The notes under the pieces: model-generated
Databases searched by the model: none
Seen by the model: the letters and a program-made list of their open reading frames with translations, nothing else
What the model was told of the DNA's origin: nothing
Origin: Hydrogenophaga sp.
GTDB taxonomy: Bacteria; Pseudomonadota; Gammaproteobacteria; Burkholderiales; Burkholderiaceae_C
Direction of reading: 5' to 3'
Assembly (NCBI RefSeq): GCF_019635465.1
Contig: NZ_JAHBZK010000013.1
Coordinates: 1 to 64,000, forward strand
DNA length: 64,000 nt
Made by a program: the position numbers and the translations under genes
Part shown: positions 44,422 to 55,018 of the stretch, one piece after another
How the letters are laid out: every line of letters begins with the position of its first letter
How positions within the stretch are numbered: the first letter of the stretch is position 1

Positions 44422-45051
44422 ATGCAATTCGTCGCTTTCGAGCGCGCCAAGCAAGGTACGGGTGCGAGCCGCCGCCTGCGCATCACCGGTCGCGCGCCCG
44501 GTATCGTCTTCGGTGGCAATGTGCCGCCCGTCTCGATCGAACTCGATCACAACGCCCTGTGGCACGCCCTCAAGAAGGAAGCGTTCCACGCCTCCATCCT
44601 CGAGATGGAACTCGGCGGCAAGGTCGAGAAAGTGCTGCTGCGCGATGTGCAGTACCACCCCTACAAGCCGTCCGTGCTGCACGTGGATTTCCAGCGTGTC
44701 GACGAGCGCACCCGCCTGCGCAAGAAGGTGCCGCTGCACTTCGTCGGCGCCGAAGAGTCGCCCGCCGTCAAACTCGACAAGTGCCTGATCAACCACGTGA
44801 TCAACGACATCGAGATCGAGTGCCTGGCCACCGCGTTGCCCGAGAACATCACGGTTGACCTGAGCCAGGTCGTCAAGGGCGCCACCGTGCACGCTGGCGA
44901 CATTCAGCTGCCCAAGGGCGTGAAGATCGTGACCCACGGCCGCAAGGACATCACCGTGGCCACCGTGGTCGAGCCGGTCGAGGAAGTGGTGGCAGCGCCC
45001 ACCGCAGCCGCGCCTGCCGATGACAAGAAGGGCAAGAAAGGCAAGAAGTAA
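44422..45051 (+). CDS. rplY: 50S ribosomal protein L25 (long, Ctc-type)
   Basis: This 209-residue protein binds 5S rRNA. The L25 core ([30 protein letters not shown]) is followed by the C-terminal TL5/Ctc domain and a Lys-rich tail ([10 protein letters not shown]). A GGTCGCC/GGCGACC inverted repeat (44341-44370) lies in its leader and might have a regulatory role. A terminator follows the gene. Confidence 0.96.
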   Translation: MQFVAFERAKQGTGASRRLRITGRAPGIVFGGNVPPVSIELDHNALWHALKKEAFHASILEMELGGKVEKVLLRDVQYHPYKPSVLHVDFQRVDERTRLRKKVPLHFVGAEESPAVKLDKCLINHVINDIEIECLATALPENITVDLSQVVKGATVHAGDIQLPKGVKIVTHGRKDITVATVVEPVEEVVAAPTAAAPADDKKGKKGKK

Positions 45052-45079
45052 GCCCCGCACGGCTGCTTCGCCCTTCCTC

Positions 45080-45110
45080 AAAGGCCCGCCGCGAGCGGGC
45101 CTTTGTTTTG
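45080..45110 (+). terminator. Intrinsic terminator after rplY
   Basis: A perfect 10-bp AAAGGCCCGC/GCGGGCCTTT stem with loop CGCGA is followed by GTTTTG. It ends 29-58 bases after the rplY stop. Confidence 0.9.
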
Positions 45111-45213
45111 GGACAATCCCGGATCAGGCCCACGGGCCTGGCTGTCTGGCGCCTTGACTGGCGCCGTTGTCACACCCCCCTGCCCGCATGCCGGGCGCGA
45201 CACGTCGTCATCC

Positions 45214-46626
<1,413 letters not shown>

Positions 46627-46647
46627 GGGCGGATTATCCCGTGAGGC

Positions 46648-47229
46648 TCAGGCCGGCTGCCGGCGCAGCAAGTGAAAGGCCACGGCACCGGCGCGGCCGT
46701 GGCGGTGCACCGACAGGCCCAGCGCCGCCAGCGCGTCATCGGCAAAGGGGCGCGGCGCTTCCAGGTAGACGAAACCGTCAGGGCCGATCGCTGCGGCCGC
46801 TGCCCGCAAGGCCGGCTCGAACAAGGCCTCGGCGTCGAATGGTGGGTCCAGAAACACCACGTCAAGCCCCTGCCCCTGCGCCGCACGCAGGGCCGCCAGG
46901 CCATCGCCGCGTTGCACACGCACGCCATCGGCCTTGAGCTTTATGCGGGTGGCTTGCAGCAAGCCCACCAGTTGCGGATCCTGCTCCACCATCAGCACCT
47001 CGCGCGCGCCACGTGACGCGGCCTCGAAGCCCAGGGCGCCGCTGCCGGCGAAGGCGTCGATGGCGCGCCAGCCGCTCAGGTCCTGGCCGAGCCAGTTGAA
47101 CAGCGTCTCGCGCACACGCGAGGGTGTGGGGCGAAGCCCTGGGCGGTCGGGCACGGGCAGTTTTGTGCGCTTCCACTGGCCGCCCAGGATGCGAACTTCG
47201 TGCGGCGTGGCCTTGGCGCTGGGTTTCAT
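46648..47229 (-). CDS. rsmD: 16S rRNA m2G966 methyltransferase RsmD
   Basis: This 193-residue SAM-dependent enzyme methylates G966 of 16S rRNA. Substrate-binding RILGGQWKRTKL and RPTPSRVRETLFNWL, SAM motif DAFAGSGALGFEAASRG and catalytic FLDPPFD are present. It precedes coaD by 21 bases, so co-transcription is likely. Confidence 0.95.
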   Translation of the reverse strand: MKPSAKATPHEVRILGGQWKRTKLPVPDRPGLRPTPSRVRETLFNWLGQDLSGWRAIDAFAGSGALGFEAASRGAREVLMVEQDPQLVGLLQATRIKLKADGVRVQRGDGLAALRAAQGQGLDVVFLDPPFDAEALFEPALRAAAAAIGPDGFVYLEAPRPFADDALAALGLSVHRHGRAGAVAFHLLRRQPA

Positions 47230-47256
47230 GCGCGCGAGCTTAACTGTCCCGGGCGG

Positions 47257-48588
47257 TCAGGGCTTGGCCCCGACCACCACAGTCACCAGGCGCTGCGGCT
47301 GCAGCACACGACGCAGCGCAGCGTGCACCTCTTCGCGGGTCATGCGTCGCACCTGCTCCGACCACGTGTCCAGGTAGTCGATCGGCAAGTCGTTCCAGGC
47401 GATGTTGGCGACGTTGTCCAGCAGCTTGCGGTTGCTGTCGATGCGCAAGGCAAAGCCGTTGATGAGGTTGTCCTTGGCCGCCTGCAGCTCGGCCTCGCTC
47501 GGTCCCTCGTCCAGGCAGCGGATAAGCGTCTCCCGCACCACGCGCAAGGCCTCGTCGGCCTGGTCCGGACGCGTATTGAGGCCAATCTGGAACGCGCCGG
47601 CGTGGCGCCCGGGCATGAAGGTGCTGTAGACCCCATAGGTCAGCCCGCGCTTCTCGCGAACTTCCTGGGTCAGACGGGACGTGAAGCTGCCACCGCCCAG
47701 AATGTGGTTGCCGACCAGCAACCGCAGAAAGTCGGGGTCACGTCGCGTGATGCCGGGCTGGCCCATGAGGATCTGCGCCTGAGCCGCGGCAAATGGCAGG
47801 CGCAGTTCGCGCGCCTCGCGCAGGGCCGCCACCTCCGGCACAGGCCCCAGGGCGGGACAACCGTTGGCCGACATGGCTTTGACCAAAGGCACCACGATGG
47901 CCTCGGCCTGGTGCCGGTCGACGGCACCCACCAGCGTGATCCGGGCGCGGCAGGCGCTCAGATGGCGGCGGTAGAACGCGCGCATGTCGGCCACCTCGAT
48001 GGCCTGCAGGCTCTCGGGTGTGCTGTAGCGACCATAGGGATGGTTGCCGTACACCGCCTGCGAAAACGCTTGGCCGGCCACCGTGCCCGGGCGGTTCTGC
48101 GCCTCCCGCAACGCCGCCACCGCCCGCTCACGGTCGCGCTGCCAGACCCGCTCGGGCCAGGACGGCGCCGCCAGTTGCTGGGCCGCCAGTGCCACCGCAC
48201 GCGGCAGCAGGTCCGGCTCGGTAAGGCTGCGCAACTGCACGGTAAAGCGATCGGCGCTCGCACTGGCACCGAATTGCGCGCCCAGGTCGACCCAGGCCGC
48301 CGCCAGCGCGTTCTCGTCGCGCGCCGGCTGATCGCCCCAGGCATTCACGCCGCCCGACAACAGACCAGCCGCCGCACTGGCCAGACCCGCTTGCGACGCC
48401 GGCTCGCGCCGACTGCCGCCATCGACGTCGATCTGCACGTCGACCATCGGGATGCCGGGGCTGTTGACCAGGTACACCTGCGCGCCACTGGCGTGGCGCC
48501 AGCGTTCGATCGGGATGCCCGCCTGCGCCAGACCGACCGACAGGCATGCCAGCGCCGCCAAGGCGTGGCGAATGGTGCGGCTGCTCAT
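47257..48588 (-). CDS. M16-family peptidase homologue lacking the zinc motif
   Basis: The 443-residue exported protein has a signal peptide (HALAALACLSVGLAQAG) and the two-domain M16 fold (PMVDVQIDVDGGSRREP, SFTSRLTQEVREKRGLTYGV in the R-Y region). The HxxEH zinc site expected near residue 70 is absent: that region reads GLASAAAGLLSGG. It is therefore the non-catalytic partner of the active peptidase encoded just upstream, whose stop overlaps its start. Such active/inactive pairs form heterodimers in the periplasm. Confidence 0.9.
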   Translation of the reverse strand: MSSRTIRHALAALACLSVGLAQAGIPIERWRHASGAQVYLVNSPGIPMVDVQIDVDGGSRREPASQAGLASAAAGLLSGGVNAWGDQPARDENALAAAWVDLGAQFGASASADRFTVQLRSLTEPDLLPRAVALAAQQLAAPSWPERVWQRDRERAVAALREAQNRPGTVAGQAFSQAVYGNHPYGRYSTPESLQAIEVADMRAFYRRHLSACRARITLVGAVDRHQAEAIVVPLVKAMSANGCPALGPVPEVAALREARELRLPFAAAQAQILMGQPGITRRDPDFLRLLVGNHILGGGSFTSRLTQEVREKRGLTYGVYSTFMPGRHAGAFQIGLNTRPDQADEALRVVRETLIRCLDEGPSEAELQAAKDNLINGFALRIDSNRKLLDNVANIAWNDLPIDYLDTWSEQVRRMTREEVHAALRRVLQPQRLVTVVVGAKP

Positions 48589-49961
48589 AGCTTCTCCTTG
48601 GCGGCCACGGCCTCGGGCACCAGCACGCCGGTGTTGAGGTGTCGTTCGACGAAGTAGCGCCTGGCCACGTCCTGCACCTGCGCGGCGCTCACCTCGCGCA
48701 GTCGTTCGATGATGCGTTCGCCACTGTCCAGCGGCAGGCCGTTGAGCCAATAGGTGCCCAACTCCTGCGCCTGCCCCATCAGGGAGTCGAGTTTGTAGAC
48801 CTCGCCCGCCGCCCACTGTGTCTTCACCCGGCGCAGCTCGGTGTCGCTCACACCCTCGCGCGCAATGCGCTCGACCTCGAGCTTGAGCGCCGCCGACGCC
48901 GCCTCGGGCGTCACCCCGCGGGCCGGCGTGGCCGACAGCGTGAACACCTGCGGCCCCCGGCCCAGCAGGCCATAGCTGGCGTTGGCACTGTCGGCAATGC
49001 GCTTGCCGCCCGCACCCTCGCCCTGCACCAGTGCCCGATCCAGTCGCGCGCCGTCGTAGCCGTCGAGCACGCCCGCCAGCACGGCCAGCGCCAGGGCGTC
49101 GTTGTCGGCCTCCACCGCACTGCCCGTGTACCGCGGTGCGTGCCAGGCCAGCACCACCGCCGGCCGTTCGGCGACGCCGCGGTACTCGAGTCGGCGTGGC
49201 CCCTGTTGCTCGGGTTCGTCACGCGGCTTGCGCGCCGGCACGTCGGCCGCGGGGATGTCGCCATAGGTGGCCTCGGCCCAGGCCCGCACCCTGGCCACGT
49301 CCACGTCGCCAGCAATCACCACCGCCGCGTTGGCGGGCACGTACCAGCGCTGGTGAAAGCTGCGTGCGTCCTGCGGCGTCATCGCGGCAATGTCGCTCAT
49401 CCAGCCGATCACCGGCCGGCGATACGGGCTGGCCTGCCAGACCATGGCGTTGAAGGCCTCGTACAGCCGGGACCTGGGGGACTCTTCGGTGCGCTGGCGG
49501 CGCTCTTCCTTGATGACCTCGATCTCGCGCCGGAATTCGTCGTCGGGCCACTGGTTGGTGGCAAAACGGTCGGCGCCCAGACGCATGACCTCTTGCAGGC
49601 GATCGGCCGGCACCTGCTCGTGGAACACGGTGCTGTCGCGGTTGGTGAAGGCGTTGAGCCGCCCACCCAGTGCCGAGATGCGCTGCGAGAACTCGCCCGG
49701 CTTGAGCAGCGCACTGCCCTTGAACATCATGTGTTCGAGCGCGTGCGCCACGCCGGTGGTGCCATCCACCTCGTCCATCGAGCCCACCCGGACCCAGACC
49801 ATGTGCACCACCGTGGGCGCGCGCCGATCGGGTCGCACGATCAGGGTGAACCCGTTGGCCAGCTGAAATTGTTGAACCGCTGGCACCTGGGCCGCGGCCG
49901 GACCGGACAGGCCCCACCACAGCGCCAGCCCCAGTCCCAAATAGAGGAAAAAGCGTTTCAT
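48585..49961 (-). CDS. M16-family zinc peptidase (pitrilysin-like)
   Basis: The 458-residue periplasmic peptidase has a signal peptide (FFLYLGLGLALWWGLSGPAA) and the inverted zinc motif HALEHMMFKGS with the distant Glu in EIEVIKEERRQR. The later GLLGRGPQVFTLSATPARGV block belongs to the second M16 domain. It is coupled by a 4-base overlap to an inactive homologue. Its own start lies 30 bases from the divergent ftsY. Confidence 0.93.
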   Translation of the reverse strand: MKRFFLYLGLGLALWWGLSGPAAAQVPAVQQFQLANGFTLIVRPDRRAPTVVHMVWVRVGSMDEVDGTTGVAHALEHMMFKGSALLKPGEFSQRISALGGRLNAFTNRDSTVFHEQVPADRLQEVMRLGADRFATNQWPDDEFRREIEVIKEERRQRTEESPRSRLYEAFNAMVWQASPYRRPVIGWMSDIAAMTPQDARSFHQRWYVPANAAVVIAGDVDVARVRAWAEATYGDIPAADVPARKPRDEPEQQGPRRLEYRGVAERPAVVLAWHAPRYTGSAVEADNDALALAVLAGVLDGYDGARLDRALVQGEGAGGKRIADSANASYGLLGRGPQVFTLSATPARGVTPEAASAALKLEVERIAREGVSDTELRRVKTQWAAGEVYKLDSLMGQAQELGTYWLNGLPLDSGERIIERLREVSAAQVQDVARRYFVERHLNTGVLVPEAVAAKEKL

Positions 49962-49990
49962 AGAATCCCGTGGACTCCCGAGCTTGCCAA

Positions 49991-51028
49991 ATGTTCTCGT
50001 TCTTTCGCCGCAAAACCCCAGACAACACGCCCGAGCCCACGGCCAAGCAGCCGGCGGCGGCGCCCGCCCAGCCCCGTGGCGAGCCGGCCGCACCGCCAGC
50101 GGCGCCCGCTGCCCCCACGGCCGAGCCATCGCGCCAGGGCTGGCTCGACAAGCTCAGGAACGGCCTGCGCAAGACCGGCGGCAGCATCGCGACCGTCTTC
50201 ACCGGCACACGCATCGACGAAGACCTCTACGAGGAGCTCGAGGCCGCCCTGCTGATGGCCGACACCGGCGTGGCCGCAACGCAGCAGCTCCTCACCGACC
50301 TGCGCCGCCGCGTCAAGGAAGCGCGTGCCACCGAGCCTGCGGCGGTCAAAGCGCTGCTGGCCGACGCCATTGCCGACCTGCTCGTTCCACTGCAAAAGCC
50401 GCTCACCATCGGCGCCCACCAACCCACCGTGATCATGGTGGCGGGCGTCAACGGCGCCGGCAAAACCACCTCCATCGGCAAGCTCACGCGACACCTGGCC
50501 GACGAAGGTGCCAGCGTGCTGCTGGCCGCCGCCGACACCTTCCGCGCCGCGGCCCGCGAGCAACTGGCCGTCTGGGCCGACCGCAACACGGTCGAGATCG
50601 TCAGCCAGCAAGGCGGCGACCCGGCCGCCGTCTGCTTCGACGCCGTCACCGCCGGCAAGGCCCGTGGCAAGGACGTGGTGCTGGTCGACACCGCAGGGCG
50701 ACTGCCCACCCAGCTGCACCTGATGGAAGAGCTGCGCAAGATCCAGCGTGTGGTCACCAAGGCCGAGCCCACCGCCCCGCACGAGGTGTTGCTGGTGATC
50801 GATGGCAACACCGGCCAGAACGCGCTGGCCCAGGTGCGCGCCTTCGACGACGCGCTCAAGCTCACCGGACTGATCGTCACCAAGCTCGACGGCACCGCCA
50901 AGGGCGGCGTGCTGTGCGCCATTGCGCGCGAGCGCCCGGTGCCGGTCTATTTCATCGGTGTGGGCGAACAGCTGGCCGATCTGGAAACCTTCGACGCGCG
51001 CGAGTTCGCGCAGGCCCTGCTCAGCTGA
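49991..51028 (+). CDS. ftsY: Signal recognition particle receptor FtsY
   Basis: The 345-residue SRP-type GTPase targets ribosomes making membrane proteins to the inner membrane. The Ala/Pro-rich N-terminal linker (about 15-55) precedes the NG domain with GVNGAGKTTSIGKL (G1), DTFRAAAREQL, VDTAGRLPT (G3), TKLDGTAKGG (G4) and YFIGVGEQLADLETFD. The short acidic-poor N-terminus is normal for betaproteobacteria. Its 3' end overlaps the anti-sigma gene by 8 bases. Confidence 0.96.
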   Translation: MFSFFRRKTPDNTPEPTAKQPAAAPAQPRGEPAAPPAAPAAPTAEPSRQGWLDKLRNGLRKTGGSIATVFTGTRIDEDLYEELEAALLMADTGVAATQQLLTDLRRRVKEARATEPAAVKALLADAIADLLVPLQKPLTIGAHQPTVIMVAGVNGAGKTTSIGKLTRHLADEGASVLLAAADTFRAAAREQLAVWADRNTVEIVSQQGGDPAAVCFDAVTAGKARGKDVVLVDTAGRLPTQLHLMEELRKIQRVVTKAEPTAPHEVLLVIDGNTGQNALAQVRAFDDALKLTGLIVTKLDGTAKGGVLCAIARERPVPVYFIGVGEQLADLETFDAREFAQALLS

Positions 51029-51257
51029 GCGAGCGGCTGTCGTCCGCATCGAGCGGGTCGTCGCTGTAGCGACGCCAGGCGCCCATGGCCTCGCGCATCA
51101 CGCGCACCTGGTTCTGGATGCGCGGGCAGGCCTCGCACATGGCCAGGTGCATGCGCAACGCCAACCGCTCCATCAGGGGCAGTTCGCGGTCTTCGCCGGC
51201 AATCAGCAAGGCGGTGACCTCCTTGCAGGTGCGGCGCAGCGGATACATCGGCTTCAT
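51021..51257 (-). CDS. Zinc-binding anti-sigma factor (zf-HC2 type)
   Basis: The 78-residue protein contains the HxxxCxxC zinc motif in RMHLAMCEACP (about 36-46), with an upstream Cys in RTCKEVTALL, which is the ZAS signature of small cytosolic anti-sigma factors. It follows the sigma-factor gene by 7 bases and has no membrane segment, so it probably senses a cytosolic thiol or metal signal. The N-terminal KPMYPLRRTCKEV start is clear. Confidence 0.88.
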   Translation of the reverse strand: MKPMYPLRRTCKEVTALLIAGEDRELPLMERLALRMHLAMCEACPRIQNQVRVMREAMGAWRRYSDDPLDADDSRSLS

Positions 51258-51264
51258 GTGGACT

Positions 51265-51837
51265 TCAAGCGGTGGTCGTGCGGTTGAACCAGTTCAGCTC
51301 CAGGCACTCGCGCAAGCGCAGGCGGGCGCGGTGGAGCTGGACGTAGAGATTGGTCGGCGTGAGCGAGAGCTCCTTACAAATGTCCTCGCTGCTCAGTTCC
51401 AGCCATTCGCGCATCAGGAACAGGCGCCCCTGCGCCGGCGGCAACTTCTCGGTGCACGCCTCCAGGATGCGCATGAACTGCTGGTTGCCCAGGTCTTGTT
51501 CCGGGTTGCCCCAATCTGACGGTCTTTCGGCGAAATGCCCGTCGGCCTTGAATGCCATGTGCTCCAGCGGATCGAGTTCGTCGTCCTCGCCCTGACCCAG
51601 CGCCACCTCACGCCCGTGATGGCGCAAGGCGTCCACGATCTTGTGCTTGAGGATGCCCACCAGCCAGGTCTTGAGCTGCGAACGGCGCTCGAAGGCCTGC
51701 GGCTTGGCGATGGCCGCCAGTGTGGTCTCGGACACCGCGTCTTCCGCCCAGGTCTCGTTGCGCAGCTGCAGCCGCGCAAACTTCATCAAGTAAGGGCGCA
51801 AAAGTGCGACTTCCTGCTCGAACGGGGGAGAAGACAT
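51265..51837 (-). CDS. ECF RNA polymerase sigma factor
   Basis: The 190-residue protein has the two DNA-binding regions of an ECF sigma factor: region 2 (LRPYLMKFARLQLRNETWAE then QLKTWLVGILKHKIVDALRH, which contacts the -10 element) and region 4 (ELSSEDICKELSLTPTNLYV-QLHRARLRLRECL, which contacts the -35 element). Region 2 and 4 are linked by an acidic stretch. It is co-transcribed with the anti-sigma gene. Matching ECF-type promoters upstream of the TlpA-like gene, the bufferin operon and the fused flavoprotein gene suggest its regulon. Confidence 0.93.
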   Translation of the reverse strand: MSSPPFEQEVALLRPYLMKFARLQLRNETWAEDAVSETTLAAIAKPQAFERRSQLKTWLVGILKHKIVDALRHHGREVALGQGEDDELDPLEHMAFKADGHFAERPSDWGNPEQDLGNQQFMRILEACTEKLPPAQGRLFLMREWLELSSEDICKELSLTPTNLYVQLHRARLRLRECLELNWFNRTTTA

Positions 51838-51847
51838 GGGCCGGCAG

Positions 51848-51876
51848 TGTAATGAATCGGCATGACGGCGCGACGG
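51848..51876 (+). promoter_or_regulatory. ECF-type promoter upstream of the TlpA-like gene
   Basis: TGTAAT (51848-51853) and CGACGG (51871-51876) are 17 bases apart, matching the motifs at 52443 and 61745. Transcription from here would begin after the first possible ATG (51862), which supports the start at 51904. Confidence 0.55.
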
Positions 51877-51903
51877 CCGATCTGGACAACCCAGGAGCCC
51901 GCC

Positions 51904-52416
51904 ATGCCATCTGCGCCCGACCGCGATCGCCGCCGCCTGCTCGGCCTGTGTGCCGCCAGCCTGCTTGCAATCACCCCACCCACATTCGCCCAGACGGCGC
52001 CACCCACGCTGGAGGGAATCGACAGCCAGGCGCGTCCCTTTGACCTCACCCGCCTGCGCGGTCAGGTGGTGATGGTGATGTTCTGGTCGACCGCCTGCGC
52101 GGTCTGCCGCGACAAGATGCCCGAACTGCGCGCCAACCTGCGCGGCTGGTTGGGCCAGCCCTTCACGCTGGTGGGCGTGAACACCGACCCCGAGCGCGCC
52201 TCGTTCGATGAATGGGAACGCCTGGTCTCGCTCACCGTGCCCGCCGAGCTGCGCTTCGTGCAACTGTGGCGCGGCGATGCCCGCCACCGCGACAGCTTCG
52301 GGCCTACCGGTGTCCTGCCGGCCACCTACCTCATCGACAAGCAGGGGCGCGTGGCCAACAGCTTTCATGGCCGCATCCCCGCCGAGGCCTGGGATCGCAT
52401 CGCCGACCTGCTGTGA
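51904..52416 (+). CDS. TlpA-like exported thioredoxin-fold protein
   Basis: The 170-residue protein has a signal peptide (RRRLLGLCAASLLAITPPTF, with twin arginines) and a TlpA/ResA-type redox domain with the CAVC active site in FWSTACAVCRDKMPEL and the cis-Pro region GVLPATYLID. The ATG at 51904 follows AGGAG at a good distance and is preferred to 51862. Such periplasmic proteins reduce disulfides, often in metal-protein assembly. It lies between the sigma-factor gene and the bufferin operon and carries the same type of promoter. Confidence 0.88.
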   Translation: MPSAPDRDRRRLLGLCAASLLAITPPTFAQTAPPTLEGIDSQARPFDLTRLRGQVVMVMFWSTACAVCRDKMPELRANLRGWLGQPFTLVGVNTDPERASFDEWERLVSLTVPAELRFVQLWRGDARHRDSFGPTGVLPATYLIDKQGRVANSFHGRIPAEAWDRIADLL

Positions 52417-52442
52417 GCTCGCCGTCCGGCGCCGACGAACGG

Positions 52443-52470
52443 TGTAAGAAAGACCTCGAACCGGCGACCG
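52443..52470 (+). promoter_or_regulatory. ECF-type promoter of the bufferin operon
   Basis: GGTGTAAGAA with TGTAAG at 52443-52448 and CGACCG at 52465-52470 (16-base spacing) lies 68 bases before the DUF2282 start. The wider GGCGACCGA is identical to that at 61766-61774. Confidence 0.65.
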
Positions 52471-52537
52471 ATGCGCACCAGAAAGTCTGCATCGGGCCAT
52501 CGCCCGGTGGACGCTGGAAGACCCAAGGAGTGCAAAC

Positions 52538-52819
52538 ATGAACCAACGCCAATTCCTCGCCCTGGCCGCCACCTCGCTGATGTCCATGACCGTGCTGTCG
52601 ACCCCGGCGCTCGCCCAGAACACCGGCAAAGAGAAGTGCTACGGCATCGCCATGGCCGGCAAGAACGACTGCGCCAACCTCGCCGGCACGCACTCGTGCG
52701 CTGGCCAGGCCAAGATGGACCACGACAAGGGCGACTGGAAATACGTGCCCGCCGGCACCTGCAAGCAAATGGGCGGCATGAACGCCGATGACGCCAAGAA
52801 AGCATCGATGAAAAGCTGA
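52538..52819 (+). CDS. bufA: DUF2282 precursor peptide (bufferin, GigP-like)
   Basis: This 93-residue exported peptide has a signal sequence ([20 protein letters not shown]) and a short mature part with four Cys residues in [21 protein letters not shown] and AGTCKQMGG. This is the bufferin pattern: in Caulobacter, DUF2282 peptides are ribosomally made and modified on Cys by a DUF692 enzyme, and bind copper. The ATG follows AAGGAG at seven bases. The three genes after it encode the expected processing partners. Confidence 0.9.
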   Translation: MNQRQFLALAATSLMSMTVLSTPALAQNTGKEKCYGIAMAGKNDCANLAGTHSCAGQAKMDHDKGDWKYVPAGTCKQMGGMNADDAKKASMKS

Positions 52820-52854
52820 TCGACCAGCGATCCCGTCCCCAGCCTGACGCCGCC

Positions 52855-53757
52855 ATGAACACACCGCAAGCTGCACCGCCTGTTCGCGTCGGCATCGGCT
52901 GGCGGACGCCGCACCAGCACGAGTTGCTGGCGCGGCGTCCCGCCCTCGACTTCATCGAGGTGCACGCCGAGAACTTCTTCGGCCAGCATCCTGCCACCCT
53001 CGAGCCCTTGCTGCAGGCGCGCGAACACCACGCACTGAGCCTGCACGGCGTCGGCCTGTCGCTGGGCAGCGCCGAGGGCATTGATGGCGAACACCTCGAT
53101 CGACTGGCCGCACTGGTGCAGGCCACCGAGCCCGAGTTCGTGAGCGATCACGCCTGCTTTGCGCGCGGCCTGTGGCATGGCCAGCCGGTGCACGCTACCG
53201 ATCTGCTGCCCGTGCCCTTCACCCGCGAGGCACTCGACGCCATGGCCGCCAACGTGGCGCGCGTACAGGACCGCCTGCGCCGCCCCATCGCGGTCGAAAA
53301 CCTGTCGGCCTACCTGAACTGGCCCGGCAACGAGCAGTCCGAAACCGACTTCCTCATGCGCCTGTGCCAACGCACGGGCTGCCGTCTGCTGGTCGACGTC
53401 AACAACCTCTACGTCAACGCGCTCAACGACCAGCGCCGAGGCCTGCTGCCGTCACGTGAGCCTCACCAGGCCGTCATGGACTGGCTCGACGCCATCGACG
53501 CCGACTGCGTCAGCGAAATCCATCTGGCCGGCCACCACGACCGTGGCGACATCGTCATCGACGACCACGGCAGCCGCGTCATCGACCCGGTGTGGTCGCT
53601 CTACCGCCACGCGATCGAGCGCTTTGGTGCCATGCCCACCCTCATCGAATGGGACACCGACGTCCCGGCGCTCGACGTGTTGCTCGACGAAGCCGCCAGC
53701 GCTCGTCGCATTGCCACCCAGGTGCTGGCCAATCGCCACCAAGAGGTGGCCCCATGA
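52855..53757 (+). CDS. bufB: DUF692 multinuclear non-heme iron oxidase (bufferin-modifying)
   Basis: The 300-residue TIM-barrel protein belongs to the MNIO family (DUF692). Likely iron ligands are seen in [47 protein letters not shown] and IDDHGSRV. Family members oxidise Cys residues of precursor peptides to thiooxazoles or related rings. It follows the precursor gene by 35 bases and overlaps the DUF2063 gene by ATGA. It is full length. Confidence 0.93.
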   Translation: MNTPQAAPPVRVGIGWRTPHQHELLARRPALDFIEVHAENFFGQHPATLEPLLQAREHHALSLHGVGLSLGSAEGIDGEHLDRLAALVQATEPEFVSDHACFARGLWHGQPVHATDLLPVPFTREALDAMAANVARVQDRLRRPIAVENLSAYLNWPGNEQSETDFLMRLCQRTGCRLLVDVNNLYVNALNDQRRGLLPSREPHQAVMDWLDAIDADCVSEIHLAGHHDRGDIVIDDHGSRVIDPVWSLYRHAIERFGAMPTLIEWDTDVPALDVLLDEAASARRIATQVLANRHQEVAP

Positions 53758-54524
53758 GCACCCTGGCCGACGCGCAGCGCGCGCTGCTCGACGCCCTGCT
53801 GCAGCCGCGTGCGCCAACGCACGGCTGGGAGCCCGTGGGCCTGGGCGTCTACCGCGCCAACGCACACGCCCATGCCGAGCGCACGCTGGAAGCGACCTAC
53901 CCGGTGGTGCGCGCGCTGCTGGGCGACGAGTCCTTCCACGCACTGGCGCGCGCACTGTGGCACCACCACCCACCCGTCAGCGGTGACCTGGGCGACTGGG
54001 GCGGCGCGCTGGCCGATTTCGCCGATGCGCAGCAAGACCTGGCCACGCTGCCCTACCTGGCCGACGTTGCGCGCATCGAATGGGCGATCTACCGGGCCAT
54101 GCGTGCCCCGGCCACGGCACCCGACCCCGAGAGCTTCGCCCTGCTGCAGCAGCACGCACCCGAACAACTGCGCGCCGTGCTCGCGCCAGGCACGACATTG
54201 ATCCAGAGCCCCTGGCCTGCCTTGAGCGTGGTCGACGCCCACCTGCACGGCGACCCCGACTTCGACACCGTGGGCCAGCGTCTGCGCGATGGCGTGAGCG
54301 AAGCGGTGCGCGTCTGGCGACCCGACGCGCAGGTGCGCGCCGCAGTGATCGACGCCGACACCGCGCGCTTCGAGGCCTTGCTGGCGGCCGGCGCCAGCCT
54401 GGGCCTGGCCATGGATGCCGCCCCGATCGATGTGCACGCCTGGCTGCACGCGTCGGTGCAACAGCACCGCCTGCTCGGCCTGCGAGCCGTCCCTACCCAC
54501 ACACCCAACGGAGACCCGACATGA
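53754..54524 (+). CDS. bufC: DUF2063 partner protein of the DUF692 enzyme
   Basis: The 256-residue protein has the N-terminal DUF2063 block ([50 protein letters not shown]) and a helical second half. In characterised systems it delivers the precursor peptide to the DUF692 enzyme. The start overlaps the DUF692 stop and its own stop overlaps the DoxX start, so production is tightly coupled. Confidence 0.92.
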   Translation: MSTLADAQRALLDALLQPRAPTHGWEPVGLGVYRANAHAHAERTLEATYPVVRALLGDESFHALARALWHHHPPVSGDLGDWGGALADFADAQQDLATLPYLADVARIEWAIYRAMRAPATAPDPESFALLQQHAPEQLRAVLAPGTTLIQSPWPALSVVDAHLHGDPDFDTVGQRLRDGVSEAVRVWRPDAQVRAAVIDADTARFEALLAAGASLGLAMDAAPIDVHAWLHASVQQHRLLGLRAVPTHTPNGDPT

Positions 54525-55018
54525 ACGCCCTCTCACCCATCCAGCGGATCGCCGCACTGTGGCTACCCATTGGTCGACTGCTCGATGCGCTGCGCCATCC
54601 GGCCGCCCTCTTGGGTCGGCTCTACATCGCGCAGGCCTTCTTCCTCTCGGGTCTGACCAAGATCCAGGACTGGGACACCACGCTGCTGTTGTTCACCGAG
54701 GAGTACCACGTGCCGCTGCTGCCACCGGGCCTGGCCGCGGTGATGGGCACCGCCGGTGAGCTTGCGCTGCCCGTGTTGCTGGTGCTCGGTCTCGGCGGTC
54801 GCTTTGCGGCACTGGGTCTGAGCGTGGTCAACGTCATGGCCGTGCTCAGCCTGAGCGAGATCGCCCCGGCCGCCTTCCAGCAGCACATCACCTGGGGCGT
54901 GTTGCTGGCGGCGCTGGCGCTGTTCGGCCCCGGCCTGCTGTCGGTCGACGCCTGGCTCGGCCGCCGCGTGGCGGCCCAGGGTCCGCACGGGGCTGCGATG
55001 GCGCGCGGTGTGGGCTAG
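54521..55018 (+). CDS. DoxX-family membrane protein of the bufferin operon
   Basis: The 165-residue protein has four membrane segments and the DoxX start pattern LGRLYIAQAFFLSGLTKIQD followed by LAAVMGTAGELALPVLLVLG. DoxX proteins close the gigPABT operon of Cupriavidus and the bufferin operon of Caulobacter and may act in redox exchange across the membrane. The stop codon lies inside the palindromic mobile element that begins at 55017. Confidence 0.9.
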   Translation: MNALSPIQRIAALWLPIGRLLDALRHPAALLGRLYIAQAFFLSGLTKIQDWDTTLLLFTEEYHVPLLPPGLAAVMGTAGELALPVLLVLGLGGRFAALGLSVVNVMAVLSLSEIAPAAFQQHITWGVLLAALALFGPGLLSVDAWLGRRVAAQGPHGAAMARGVG

